The notes below the pieces were generated by a model, which worked only from the letters and a program-made list of their open reading frames with translations, had not been told where the DNA came from and searched no databases. A stretch of DNA of 64,000 nucleotides, taken from the NCBI RefSeq assembly GCF_013240295.1, contig NZ_JABETK010000001.1, forward strand, positions 1,364,001 to 1,428,000, read 5' to 3'. Positions within the stretch are counted from its first letter, which is position 1, and every line of letters starts with the position of its first letter. The translations under genes were made by a program, and so were the position numbers. Shown in pieces: positions 47,927 through 57,604 of the stretch. Source of the DNA: Neoaquamicrobium sediminum. GTDB taxonomy: Bacteria > Pseudomonadota > Alphaproteobacteria > Rhizobiales > Rhizobiaceae.

Positions 47927-49074
47927 CTATTTCTTCCGCGCTAGCATAGCCTTGGCCTGCGCGGGCGAAAGCGCTTCCGGCCGCTCGCAGGTCGTGCGCA
48001 TGGCTACGAACCTGCCGGTCTCGCCCGAACGCAGGATGCCGGTCATCACGTCGATGACGTGCAGCGAAAGCTCCAGCGAGCAGCGATGCGGCCGGCCCTC
48101 CAGAATGCCCAGCGCCATGTCGGCGAGACCCGACGCGCGGTAGTTCGCCATCATGCCCTGGGCATGCTGCTGGTTGGGCACTGCGAAGGCGTGCTCCCAT
48201 TTCGGCAGCTTCTTCACCGCATCGTTGCGATTGGTCATCATCACGTCGCCGCCGAAGAAGTTGGGGTCGGGAACGAAGATCGTGCCCTCCTCGCCATAGA
48301 GCTCGATCGGCGCATGGCCGTGCTTCCACACGTCCCAGCTTGCATTGAAGGTCACCGTGGCGCCGTTCTCGAACTCCATCAGCGCATGGATCGTCGTCGG
48401 TGTCGTCACCTTGATCTTCTCGCCGAAGCGCGGCTTGGAGGTGATCGTACGCTCGCTCGCAGGTGTTGCCGCGAGCGCGGCCACGCCACGCGCTTCACCG
48501 GGCCGATGAGCTGGACGAGATTGGTGATGTAGTAGGGGCCGATGTCGAGGATCGGCCCGCCGCCCGGCTGGAAGAAGAAGTCCGGGTTCGGGTGCCAGTG
48601 CTCCATGCCGTGGCTCATGACGTAGCACGTGCCGCTGGTCACGCGCCCGACCTTGCCGCCATCGATCAGGCTGCGCACGCGCTGATGCGCGCCGCCGAGG
48701 AACGTGTCCGGCGCCGAACCGACACGCAGCCCCTTCCGGTCCGCCCGCTTCTTCAGGTCCTGCCCTTCCCGCACCGACAGCACGAAGGGCTTTTCGGAAT
48801 AGACATGCTTGCCGGCATCGAGAATCGCCTTCGACACCTCATAATGAGCTGCCGGAATGGTCAGGTTGACCACGATGTCGATATCGTCGCTGGCCAGGAG
48901 GTCAGCGACGCTGGACGCACGCACGCCGAACTCCTTGGCGCGGGCCTGCGCCATCTTCATGTCGAGGTCCGCGCCCGCGCGCATCTCGATGCCCTTGAAC
49001 AGTGGCGCAAGCATGAAATAGGCGGCCGAGATGTTGCCGCAGCCGATCACGCCGACTCCGAGTTTCTTCGCCAT
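47927..49074 (-). CDS. Gfo/Idh/MocA family oxidoreductase (frame broken once)
   Basis: About 382 aa after repair. The N-terminal Rossmann domain opens GVGVIGCGNISAAYF, and the family's EKPFVLS motif carries the catalytic Lys. The C-terminal half has GGGPILDIGPYYI and SGLADMALGILEG. The break is near 48485, where GPVKRVA should continue VAALAATPASERT. GGAGAG precedes the ATG at 49074. Members are NAD(P)-dependent sugar dehydrogenases or reductases, including glycoside 3-oxidoreductases. Next to a GH43 and two TIM-barrel isomerases it may act on the imported sugar. Confidence 0.9.
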
Positions 49075-49085
49075 CCCGGTCTCTC

Positions 49086-49831
49086 CTAAAAGTTCTTTGC
49101 TGCCTCGATCGACCGCCGCGCGAAACGCCCGGCATCGCTCGGGTTGTCGTGTTCCATGACGAAGATGCGCGCCGGCGTCTTGTCGCGCAGCGCCTTCATG
49201 ATCGCCGGCCAGTCCATCGTGCCGTGGCCGACATCGGCCCAACCGTCCTCGTCCTGGGCTTCGCCTGCGGGCGCGATATCCTTCACATGGGCTGCAACGA
49301 TGCGAGAAGCGTATTCATCGATCCATCGCATCGGGTCGGCGCCGCCGCGTACCACCCACGCAACGTCCATCTCCCAACCGATCTCCGGCGCTGCATCGAG
49401 GATCACGCGCTGCGGCACCGGGCCGTCGCTGCAAGGCACGAACTCGAAATCGTGGTTGTGCCATGCAAATCGCAGGCCGGCCTTGCGGCAATTCTCATGC
49501 ACGGCGGCAAGCCGCGCCGCGAAGGCCCGCCAGCCGGCTTCGTCGGACGGTCGGGCCTCGGCGGCGATATGCGGGCAGATCAGCGTGCCGATGCCAAGCG
49601 TCTCGGCGATGCGGCGCGCAGTGGCAAAGTCGTCCTCCAGCATGTCGAGGGAGAAGTGTCCCGTCGGCATCGTCAGGCCGTTGCGATCGAGCATGGCGCG
49701 CAGGCCGGCGGGTCGTCGTAGAGACCGCCGAACCCTTCGACCTGCGCATAACCTGCCTTTGCGACCATGGCGAAGACGTCTTCCCAGGGCTGGAACTTGC
49801 GGGCGGAGTAAAGTTGGAATGACCAGTTCAT
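49086..49831 (-). CDS. Sugar phosphate isomerase/epimerase, second copy (frame broken once)
   Basis: About 248 aa after repair, a smaller TIM barrel of the same broad fold as 43310-44368. The N-terminus NWSFQLYSARKFQPWEDVF leads to GFGGLYDD. One missing base at 49710-49712 then separates it from AGLRAMLDRNGLTMPTGHFS. Later motifs are FAWHNHDFEF and GWEMDVAWVVRGG, plausible metal-ligand positions. This subgroup is typical of inositol- or 3-keto-sugar-type operons. The reaction is unknown. Confidence 0.86.
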
Positions 49832-49856
49832 CGTATCTGTCCGTCGGTTGGGAAAA

Positions 49857-50960
49857 TCAAATGCGTTCGCCGGTGCCGGCGTCGAAAATGGAGGCGCGGC
49901 CGGGGTCGAAGCCGATGCGCACCATGTCGCCCTTGGCGACCGCCCGCTCGGCATCGATGCGGAAGCTCAGGTTCTGGCCGCCGAACTTGCCCCAGACCAG
50001 CGAGTCGGAGCCCATCGGCTCGACGATTTCGATCGTCAGGTCGGTCTGGAAAGGCATCGCACCAGCGCCGTCGCCGAGCATCACGTGTTCCGGCCGCACG
50101 CCGAAGACTGCCTTTCCGGTACGCGCGCCGCCCGCGAATTCGTAGCGGTCGAGCGGCACCTTGACGCCATTCGCCTCGAAGACGGCGCTGGCGCTATCCG
50201 AGACACACTCGCCCTCGATGAAGTTCATGCCCGGCGAGCCGATGAAGCCGGCGACGAAACGGTTGACCGGACGCGAATAGATCGCCTGCGGCGTATCGAG
50301 CTGCTGGATAATCCCGCCACGCATGACCGCGATGCGGTCGGCCAGCGTCATCGCCTCGATCTGGTCGTGCGTGACATAGATCATCGTGTTCTCGAGCTTC
50401 TGGTGAAGCCGCTTGATCTCGACGCGCAGCTCGGAGCGCAGCTTGGCGTCGAGGTTCGACAAAGGCTCGTCGAACAGAAACACGTCGACGTCGCGGACCA
50501 GAGCCCGACCGATCGCGACACGCTGCCGCTGGCCGCCGGACAGTGCCGATGGCTTGCGCTTGAGGAGCGGCTCGATCTGCAGGATCTCCGCTGCGCGCGC
50601 GATGCGACGCTCGATCTCATCCTTGGGCAGCCGGGCGTTCTTCAGCCCGAAAGAGAGGTTTCCCTCCACGGTCATCTGCGGGTAGAGCGCGTAGGACTGG
50701 AACACCATGCCGATGCCACGGTCCTTGGGCTCGTCCCAGGTGACGTTGCGGTCGTTGATGAAGATCTGGCCGGCGGAGACGTCGAGCAGTCCTGCGATGC
50801 AGTTGAGCAGCGTGGACTTGCCGCAACCCGAAGGACCGAGCAGAACGAGGAACTCGCCTCTGCCGACCTCCAGGTCGAGGCTTTTCAAGACCTCGACGGC
50901 ACCGAAATTGAGCGAGACGCCGCGCACCGCCACACTCGGCGTGTTGCTGGTATCCATCAT
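49857..50960 (-). CDS. Carbohydrate ABC transporter ATP-binding protein, MalK/UgpC type
   Basis: A 367-aa ATPase with Walker A GPSGCGKST, signature [14 protein letters not shown], Walker B LFDEPLSNLDAKLR and a C-terminal TOBE/MalK regulatory region (VFGVRPEHVML). The ATG at 50960 has AAGGG 9 nt upstream. In-frame ATGs at 50966 (overlapping the permease stop) and 50957 are alternatives. It powers the sugar importer encoded upstream in the operon and may be shared with other importers, as MalK-type ATPases often are. Confidence 0.92.
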   Translation of the reverse strand: MMDTSNTPSVAVRGVSLNFGAVEVLKSLDLEVGRGEFLVLLGPSGCGKSTLLNCIAGLLDVSAGQIFINDRNVTWDEPKDRGIGMVFQSYALYPQMTVEGNLSFGLKNARLPKDEIERRIARAAEILQIEPLLKRKPSALSGGQRQRVAIGRALVRDVDVFLFDEPLSNLDAKLRSELRVEIKRLHQKLENTMIYVTHDQIEAMTLADRIAVMRGGIIQQLDTPQAIYSRPVNRFVAGFIGSPGMNFIEGECVSDSASAVFEANGVKVPLDRYEFAGGARTGKAVFGVRPEHVMLGDGAGAMPFQTDLTIEIVEPMGSDSLVWGKFGGQNLSFRIDAERAVAKGDMVRIGFDPGRASIFDAGTGERI

Positions 50961-50965
50961 ATGCA

Positions 50966-51899
50966 TCAACCCTTGACCGCGCCCCGGCGATGCCGCGCAC
51001 GAAAAGCTTGCCTGAAATGAAGTAGACGATCAGCGGCACCAGCCCGGTGAGCAACGTCGCCGCCATGTTGACGTTGTATTCCTTCACGCCCTGGACCGAA
51101 TTGACGATGTTGTTGAGCTGAACCGTCATCGGGTAGTAGTCGGGACGCGTGTAGACGACGCCGAACAGGAAGTCGTTCCAGATGCCCGTCACCTGCAGGA
51201 TGACCGCCACGACGAAGATGGGCAGCGACATCGGCAGCATGATCTTGAAATAGATGCCCCAGAACCCGGCGCCATCGACGCGCGCGGCCTTGAACAGCTC
51301 TTCCGGCAGCGAGGTGAAGTAGTTGCGGAAAAGCAGCGTCAGGATCGGCATGCCGAAGATGCAGTGGACGATGATCAAACCGTAGAGACCGCCGTAAAGC
51401 CCGATCTCACGCAGCATGATGACGATCGGGTAGAGCATCACCTGATAGGGGATGAACGCGCCGAAGATGAGGATGGTGAAGAACACATCGGCGCCCTTGA
51501 AGCGCCAGTTCGCCAGCGCATAGCCGTTGACCGATGCGATCGCGATCGACAGCACGACCGAAGGAACGGTGATGCGCACCGAATTCCAGAAGCCACGGCT
51601 GAGCCCCTCGCAATTGAGACCCGTGCAGGCTTCGGCCCAGGCCTTGACCCAGGGCTGGAAGGTGATCTCGACGGGGGCGAGAAGATGTTGCCGAGGCGGA
51701 TTTCCGGCATGCCCTTCAGCGAGGTGACGATCATCACATAGAGCGGCAGCAGGTAGTAGACGGCCACGACGAAGAGCGTGCCGTAGAGGATGATGTTGCG
51801 CCGGGAGATGACCTTGCGGGGACGGGGACCGCTCGGACCAGCAAGTGGCTGGTCCGCGTGGACGGCCGGCGCGGAAACGGGAATAGCGACGTCAGCCAC
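50966..51899 (-). CDS. Carbohydrate ABC transporter permease, MalG type (frame broken twice)
   Basis: About 311 aa after two one-base repairs. A GTG start at 51899 follows GGAGG by 8 nt. The first frame gives YYLLPLYVMIVTSLKGMPEI and stops making sense at the five-G run 51673-51677, where VEITFQPWVKAW should follow. The main frame carries GYALANWRFKGADVF and the EAA loop EELFKAARVDGAGFWGIYF. A second break at 50982-50985 hides the natural end GAVKG-stop at 50966. It pairs with the MalF-type permease. Confidence 0.9.
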
Positions 51900-52785
51900 G
51901 CTTCTTGCCTCCGAATTCGAGATAGGCCCAGGGGATCAGCACGATCAGCACGGTCAGCAGCATCATGGTCGATGCGGCGAAGCCCTGGCCGAGGTTCTGC
52001 GACAGGAACATCGCGTCATAGACGTATTTGGCGGGCACCTCCGACGCGATACCCGGCCCGCCGCCGGTCTGGGCCACCACGAGGTCGTAGACCTTGACGA
52101 TGCCCGAAGCGATTATGACCAGCGTCGTGATGAATACAGGGCGCATCATCGGAATGACGATGAAGGCGTAGGTCTTCCACATCGGTATGCCGTCGACACG
52201 CGCGGCCTTCCAGATGTCCTCGTCGATGCCGCGCAGGCCAGCGAGCATCAGGCACATGATGAGACCGGTGCTCTGCCAGAGGGCGGCAATCAGAATGCCG
52301 TAGATGACGATGTCGGCATTGTAGAGCGGATCGAACGAGAAGCTTGTCCAGCCCAACGAGCGAACGATGCCCTCGATGCCGAATTGCGGATTGAGGATCC
52401 ACTGCCAGACAAGGCCGGTGACGATGAAGGACAGTGCGAACGGGTAGAGGAAGATGGTGCGGAAGGTGTTTTCGAACCTGATCTTCTGGTCCAGCAGCGC
52501 CGCCAGCAGAAAGCCGACGACGAGCGAGAAGACGAGAAGGCAGACACCATAGATCAGCAGGTTCTGGATCGAGATGATCCATTTGCTGGACGACCACAGC
52601 CGTTCGTACTGATCCAGCCCGACGAAATTCTCGCGCGGCAGAAGCCGCGAATTCGTGAAGGAATAGATGATCGTCCAGATCGTGCCGCCGGCAAAGACCA
52701 CCAGCGCGGTGAGGATCATGGGGATCGCGGCAATCTTCGCGCTCAGATTCCTGAACAGCGGGTTCGGGCGCCGGGCCTCGTGCAT
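51892..52785 (-). CDS. Carbohydrate ABC transporter permease, MalF type
   Basis: A 297-aa permease with six predicted helices, starting MHEARRPNPLFRNLSAKIA. It carries the EAA loop DEDIWKAARVDGIPMWKTYAF and a C-terminal FAASTMMLLTVLIVLIPWAY. The start at 52785 has GGGAG upstream. Its stop overlaps the MalG-type start by 8 nt. It belongs to the CUT1 family that imports oligosaccharides, fitting a xylo-oligosaccharide cargo. Confidence 0.92.
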   Translation of the reverse strand: MHEARRPNPLFRNLSAKIAAIPMILTALVVFAGGTIWTIIYSFTNSRLLPRENFVGLDQYERLWSSSKWIISIQNLLIYGVCLLVFSLVVGFLLAALLDQKIRFENTFRTIFLYPFALSFIVTGLVWQWILNPQFGIEGIVRSLGWTSFSFDPLYNADIVIYGILIAALWQSTGLIMCLMLAGLRGIDEDIWKAARVDGIPMWKTYAFIVIPMMRPVFITTLVIIASGIVKVYDLVVAQTGGGPGIASEVPAKYVYDAMFLSQNLGQGFAASTMMLLTVLIVLIPWAYLEFGGKKRG

Positions 52786-52867
52786 GACGGCAACTCCCTG
52801 ATGAGGGTCACGCTTGCGCCCGCCGCCCCCGACTTCCAGGGGCGGCGCGGCGCTGCTGGCTCGCAGA

Positions 52868-54109
52868 TCAGTCGGCGTTGGCCACCAGGTCAACGAAGCG
52901 CTTCTGCGCGTCCTCGGCCGTGATGCTCGTATTGTTGAAGAACTCGACGAACAGATCGTTGATCTGCGTCAGCGAGTCCGCCGACATGAGCTGGTCGGGC
53001 GACTGGATGATGTTGCCCTGGGCAAGAATCTCCAGACCCTTCTTCATGCAGTCGTTGGCCGCTTCCAGGTCGACATCGCCGCGCACGGGCAACGAACCCT
53101 TCTTGAGATTGAAGGCGACCTGCACTTCCGGCGACAGCATCAGCTTGGCGAGGTCCGCCTGGGCGGCGCTCTTCTCCTCGTCATCCAGAACCGGGAAGTA
53201 GAAGGCGTCGCCACCGGTCATGATGACCTCGTTGACGCCCAGTCCGGGCAGGCAGGTATAGTCTTCGCCCGCCACCTGGCCGGCGACCTGGAATTCGCCC
53301 TGAGCCCAGTCACCCATGATCTGGCCGGCGGCCTGGCCGGTGATGACCATGTTCGTCGCCTGGTTCCAGTCCTGCACGTTCGACTTCGCCGACATGGAAC
53401 GCGCCTGCGCGGCTGCCTCGAAAACCTTGGCTAGCTCTTCGCCGGCGGCAAGGTCTGCATCCTTTTCGCCGAAGATCTTGGTGTAGGCATCCGGCCCGGC
53501 AATCGCAGTCAGCAGGACCTGGAACGCCAGCGTGGTCTGCCACGGCTGCTGGCCAACGGCGAGGGGTATGATGCCCGCTTCCTCGAGCGCGGGAGCGGCG
53601 GCGGCATATTCCTCCCAGTTGGTCGGAACCGGCACGCCAGCCTTTTCAAAAGCCGCGTTCGAAAGCCAGAGCCACTGCTGCGAGTGGATGTTGACCGGCA
53701 CGCAATAGATCTTGCCGTCGAGGGTGCAGGAATCCAGCAGCGAGCTCGGATGCACCACCTCGCGCCATTTGCCTTCCTCGGCAATGTCGGTCAGATCGCG
53801 CATCAATCCGGCTTCCACCAGCTCCTCGGCCTGGCGTCCGTGGTTGAATTGCGTGGCACCCATGGGGTCGCCGCCGGTGATGCGGCTGATCATGATCGGC
53901 CGGGCGGTGCCGCCGGAGCCGGCAATTGCGCCGTCGATCCATTTGTGACCGCTGGCGTCGAACGCCTTCGCGAACTCGGCAACGGCCGCCGCTTCGCCTC
54001 CAGAGGTCCACCAGTGCGTGACTTCGAGTTCTGCGGCCTGCACCGGGCCGGCAATGTTGAGAGCCGCCGTCGCAGCGAAGGTGGCGGTAAGGAGCCTATA
54101 ACGCATCAT
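52868..54109 (-). CDS. Extracellular sugar-binding protein, SBP family 1
   Basis: A 413-aa periplasmic binding protein. The signal peptide (LLTATFAATAALNIAG to VQAA) is followed by ELEVTHWWTSGGEAAAVAEF, the typical CUT1 opening. The family middle region reads GKIYCVPVNIHSQQWLW. GGGAGGAAAT precedes ATGATG at 54109/54106. It is the first gene of the LacI-controlled operon. The start of transcription falls on a LacI-type operator, so expression should be induced by the imported sugar or its product. Confidence 0.93.
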   Translation of the reverse strand: MMRYRLLTATFAATAALNIAGPVQAAELEVTHWWTSGGEAAAVAEFAKAFDASGHKWIDGAIAGSGGTARPIMISRITGGDPMGATQFNHGRQAEELVEAGLMRDLTDIAEEGKWREVVHPSSLLDSCTLDGKIYCVPVNIHSQQWLWLSNAAFEKAGVPVPTNWEEYAAAAPALEEAGIIPLAVGQQPWQTTLAFQVLLTAIAGPDAYTKIFGEKDADLAAGEELAKVFEAAAQARSMSAKSNVQDWNQATNMVITGQAAGQIMGDWAQGEFQVAGQVAGEDYTCLPGLGVNEVIMTGGDAFYFPVLDDEEKSAAQADLAKLMLSPEVQVAFNLKKGSLPVRGDVDLEAANDCMKKGLEILAQGNIIQSPDQLMSADSLTQINDLFVEFFNNTSITAEDAQKRFVDLVANAD

Positions 54110-54124
54110 ATTTCCTCCCTGAAA

Positions 54125-54138
54125 CTGTAACGTTACAG
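54125..54138. promoter_or_regulatory. LacI-type operator, importer-proximal copy
   Basis: The perfect 14-bp palindrome CTGTAACGTTACAG has the central CG and arm pattern usual for LacI-family sites. It lies 16 bp upstream of the sugar-binding protein gene, over the predicted transcription start, where binding would block initiation. Confidence 0.82.
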
Positions 54139-54420
54139 ATCAAAGCGTAGGGTAATCCAGAAGGTCGCGCAACGGGGAAAGCGGCGTCAGCGGCGATTTT
54201 TTCGAACCTCGAACTAATGTACTACTCGCTCCTGCGCAGCTCGGGCTCGTGGCGAAAACATGTTGCATTGCGGTATTTCGCTTCGAATTTGTATCTAAAG
54301 CGCTGATTCATAGAAGCTGTGCGTTGCAGCATATAGCCCGCCGAGTGCGCCATTCTGACCCCATGGAGATCAGATCGATTTCACCAATCGGCAGATTTCC
54401 CGTGCAACTCTTCTCAAAAA

Positions 54421-54434
54421 CTGTAACGTTACAG
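54421..54434. promoter_or_regulatory. LacI-type operator, regulator-proximal copy
   Basis: A second, identical copy of the 14-bp palindrome CTGTAACGTTACAG. It is 296 bp from the first and 78 bp before the regulator gene. It supports autoregulation and possible looping between the two sites by a dimer-of-dimers. Confidence 0.82.
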
Positions 54435-54511
54435 TTTCCATTTTCAGCTCGGGACTGGTGCGGCTGGGGCGAATGCGTTAGGCCGTGCGCCGGGTTAACG
54501 GGCAGCGACGT

Positions 54512-55555
54512 ATGAACGACCAGCGCAGGAACGGACAGAACGAGGCGGCAGCCGGCGGCCGACCCACCCTCAAGACGATCGCCTTCATGACCGGGCTCGG
54601 CGTCACCACGGTTTCGCGCGCCCTGAAGGACGCACCCGACATCGGCGAGGAGACGAAGAAGCGCGTCCAGCTCGTCGCGCGCCAGGTCGGTTATCGCCCC
54701 AACCGCGCGGGCGTTCGCCTGCGCACCGGCAAGACCAACGTGATCTCGCTTGTCCTCAATACCGACGAGCAACTGATGGGCTTCATATCCGACATCATCT
54801 ACGGTGTGTCGGAGGAGCTGGCCTCGTCCTCCTATCACCTGATCCTGACGCCCTATTCCAGCCGCAACGATCCCATGGATCCGATCCGTTACGTGGTAGA
54901 GACCCATTCTGCCGACGGCGTCATCATCTCGCAGACGGAACCCAACGATCCGCGCGTGCGCTACCTGACGGAACACGGATTTCCGTTCGCCACTCACGGG
55001 CGCACGCATACGGGGATCGAGCACCCGTGGCACGATTTCGACAACCACGCCTTCGCCATGCAGGCCGTGCGAGCTCTGGTGGCAAAAGGCAGACGCCGGC
55101 TTGCCCTGCTCGCGCCGTCGCCGAAGCTCACCTATTACCGTCACATGAGCGACGGATTCGCCGAAGGTGTCGAAGAGCAGGGTTGCGCCGCCATCCCGTT
55201 TCGCGATGCCTGGGTGGACATGCCCGTCGAACAGATCAAGGCAGCCGCGACGGCGCTTCTACGACGCAGCACGCCACCTGACGGTCTCGTCTCGGGCAGC
55301 GGTGCAGGCGCCTTTGCACTTGTCGCAGCCATAGAGGAACGCGGGCTGCAGCTAGGCCGCGACATCGACATCGTCACCAAGCAATCGACACCACTGGTTC
55401 AGATGTTCCGCCCTCAGATCCTTGTGGTGAACGAGGATTTCCGCCTTGCCGGTCGCGAACTGGCCCGCGCTGTCAGGGCGAGCATCGACGGCGCAGTGCC
55501 GGCATCATTGCAGACGCTTGCCGTACCCGATGGCGTCGAAGCCCCCAGACCCTGA
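54512..55555 (+). CDS. LacI family transcriptional regulator
   Basis: A 347-aa repressor. The N-terminal HTH TLKTIAFMTGLGVTTVSRAL is followed by hinge region GYRPNRAGVRLRTGKT and a periplasmic-binding-protein-like effector domain. The start is taken at ATG 54512; a GTG at 54485 is possible. It is divergent from the sugar importer operon and separated by two identical palindromes. The effector is likely the imported sugar or its first product. Confidence 0.92.
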   Translation: MNDQRRNGQNEAAAGGRPTLKTIAFMTGLGVTTVSRALKDAPDIGEETKKRVQLVARQVGYRPNRAGVRLRTGKTNVISLVLNTDEQLMGFISDIIYGVSEELASSSYHLILTPYSSRNDPMDPIRYVVETHSADGVIISQTEPNDPRVRYLTEHGFPFATHGRTHTGIEHPWHDFDNHAFAMQAVRALVAKGRRRLALLAPSPKLTYYRHMSDGFAEGVEEQGCAAIPFRDAWVDMPVEQIKAAATALLRRSTPPDGLVSGSGAGAFALVAAIEERGLQLGRDIDIVTKQSTPLVQMFRPQILVVNEDFRLAGRELARAVRASIDGAVPASLQTLAVPDGVEAPRP

Positions 55556-55564
55556 CCTCAGCCC

Positions 55565-57003
55565 TTAACTCGCCGCGCCGGATCCCCACGGTCCATGGTG
55601 TTCACCCTCGACGTCGACGCGCTCGAAGCCGTGGGCTCCGAAATAGTCGCGCTGGGCCTGGATGAGATTGGCGGTTCCACGCGCCTGCCTGAACGCATCG
55701 AAATAGCCCAATGCTGCCGAAAGCGCGGGCGCGGGCAGTCCTCAAGTGCCGCGTGCGAAACCACACGGCGGAGTGACGGCTGCGCCTCGTTCATCATCTC
55801 CACGAAATCGCCGATCAGCAGGAGGTTTTCCGCCTTCGTATCGGCTTCGAAGGAGCGCGCCAGCGTTCCAAGGAATTGCGAGCGGATGATGCAGCCGGCG
55901 CGCCAGATGCGCGCTATCGTCGGCATCGGCAGGTTCCATTTGAACTCCGACGACGCCTCGGCCATCACCGCGAAGCCCTGTGCGTAGGCCGCGATCTTGC
56001 CGGCAAACAGGGCAAGTTCGAGATCGTCGATGAAGGCCTTGTCCGGAGCGCGCGGCGACGGCTCGGAAGCACCTCCGTAGGCGCTGGCTGCAGCCTCGCG
56101 CAGCTCCTTTTCGGCAGACAGGCTGCGCGCGGCGACGGCCGATTCGATCGCGGTCGCCGGCACCCCCATCATCTGCGCCTCGACCGCCGACCAGCGGCCT
56201 GTGCCCTTCTGGCCCGCCCGGTCGAGGATCATGTCGACCATGGGTTTGCCCGAAACGGGGTCGGCAGCTTCCAGCACGGCGGCCGTGATCTCCACCAGAT
56301 AGGAGTTCAGCCTGCCCTCGTTCCAGCGCGCGAAGATCGCGCCGATCTCTTTCGCTTCCATGCCGAAGCCGTCGCGCAGGATGCCGTAAATCTCGGCGAT
56401 CATCTGCATGTCGGCATATTCGATGCCGTTGTGGATGGTCTTGACGAAATGACCCGCCCCGCCCTCGCCCAGCCAGGCGCAACACGGCTCACCCTCGTAG
56501 CGGGCGGCGATGGCGGTGAGGACGGATTCGACCCGCTTGTAGGCGTCTTCCTTGCCCCCGACCATGATTGACGGGCCGTGACGCGCGCCTTCCTCGCCGC
56601 CAGACACGCCCATGCCGATGAACGTCAGGCCCGACCCTTCAAGCTCGGCGAAGCGACGCATCGTGTCGCGGAAGTTGGCGTTGCCGGCATCGATGATGAT
56701 GTCGCCCTTGGCAAGCAGGTCGCGCAGCCCCTCGATCTGCTCGTCGACCGCCTTGCCGGCCTGCACCATGAGGATGATGGGGCGCGGCGGCTTGATCTGC
56801 GCGACGAGTTCCTCGAGGGAGGCACAGGGCACGATGTTGCCCCGCAGGTCACCGGCATTTTCGAAGAAGGCACCGGTACGGGTCGAGGTGCGGTTGTAGA
56901 CGGCTATGGGATAGCCCTTCTCGGCGATGTTGAGCGCGAGATTCGAGCCCATGACACCGAGGCCGATCAGGCCGATTTCCGCTTGGACATGAGGCGTTTC
57001 CAT
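55565..57003 (-). CDS. gnd: 6-phosphogluconate dehydrogenase, decarboxylating (frame broken once)
   Basis: About 479 aa after repair. The NADP-binding [20 protein letters not shown] is followed by [20 protein letters not shown] and the catalytic Lys region [15 protein letters not shown]. The frame is lost near 55738 (SHAALED, then [16 protein letters not shown]). Repair gives the natural C-terminus ending at 55565, one frame over from the apparent stop at 55558. It makes ribulose-5-phosphate. The gene lies tail to tail with the LacI regulator. I see no strong ribosome site before 57003. Confidence 0.93.
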
Positions 57004-57142
57004 CGATGTGGGTTTTTTGTTCTGGCGGCAATGATGAACGCCAGCCAATCGATGCGTCAACCTGCTCCTTCCGCATGGCAGCCATGACGGAAGCGCTGCA
57101 CAACGCTATGGCAAAAGAACCGCGCGGGCGGTCCGACGATCC

Positions 57143-57553
57143 TCAGGGCAGGACCGCCGTGGCCTCGATCTCGACCTTGGCCTCATCCTCGATCAGGGCA
57201 ACGACCTGAACCATGGTCATCGCCGGGAAATGCCGGCCCATCACGGCCCTATAGGCTTCGCCGATACCCTTCAGGTTGGCGAGATAATCCTGCTTGTCGG
57301 TGACATACCAGGTCATACGGACGATGTGTTCCGGTCGGCCACCGGCTTCCGCGAGGATCGCCACGATGTTTTCCAGCGTCTGCCGCGTCTGGCCGACAAG
57401 GTCCTTCGCCTCGAAGACCTGATCGCCGGTCCAGCCGATCTGGCCGCCCATCCAGACGGTACGGCCTTCCGTCATCAGTCCGTTGGCATAACCCACAGCC
57501 TTCTTCCAGGATGCTGGATGGAGAAGTTGGTGCGGGGTTTGTGTGTCGGTCAT
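57143..57553 (-). CDS. Rid family (YjgF/YER057c/UK114) protein lacking the catalytic Arg
   Basis: A 136-aa trimeric chorismate-mutase-like fold protein. Family stretches are MGGQIGWTGDQVF, TLENIVAILAEAGG and FPAMTMVQVVALIEDEAKVEIEATAV. In RidA the motif FPARS supplies Arg105, needed for enamine/imine deamination; here it reads FPAMT with Met112. The protein therefore belongs to the Rid groups without that activity. GGAGG precedes the ATG at 57553. It closes the kynA-Liv operon, where related Rid proteins accompany aminobenzoate-type pathways. Confidence 0.88.
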   Translation of the reverse strand: MTDTQTPHQLLHPASWKKAVGYANGLMTEGRTVWMGGQIGWTGDQVFEAKDLVGQTRQTLENIVAILAEAGGRPEHIVRMTWYVTDKQDYLANLKGIGEAYRAVMGRHFPAMTMVQVVALIEDEAKVEIEATAVLP

Positions 57554-57604
57554 CGGTATATCCTCCGATAGACAGGCGCTTGCCGCCTGTTCTTCGTTGC
57601 GGCG

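Larger units (their letters stand above)
54110..54511. promoter_or_regulatory. Divergent regulatory region between sugar importer and lacI-type gene
   Basis: This 402-bp gap contains no convincing gene. It holds the two identical operators listed separately and a minus-strand promoter for the importer operon: TTGCGC at 54172-54167, 17 nt, TACGCT at 54149-54144. The promoter's predicted start lies in the proximal operator. The stretch 54180-54360 shows nothing I can assign. Confidence 0.5.
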
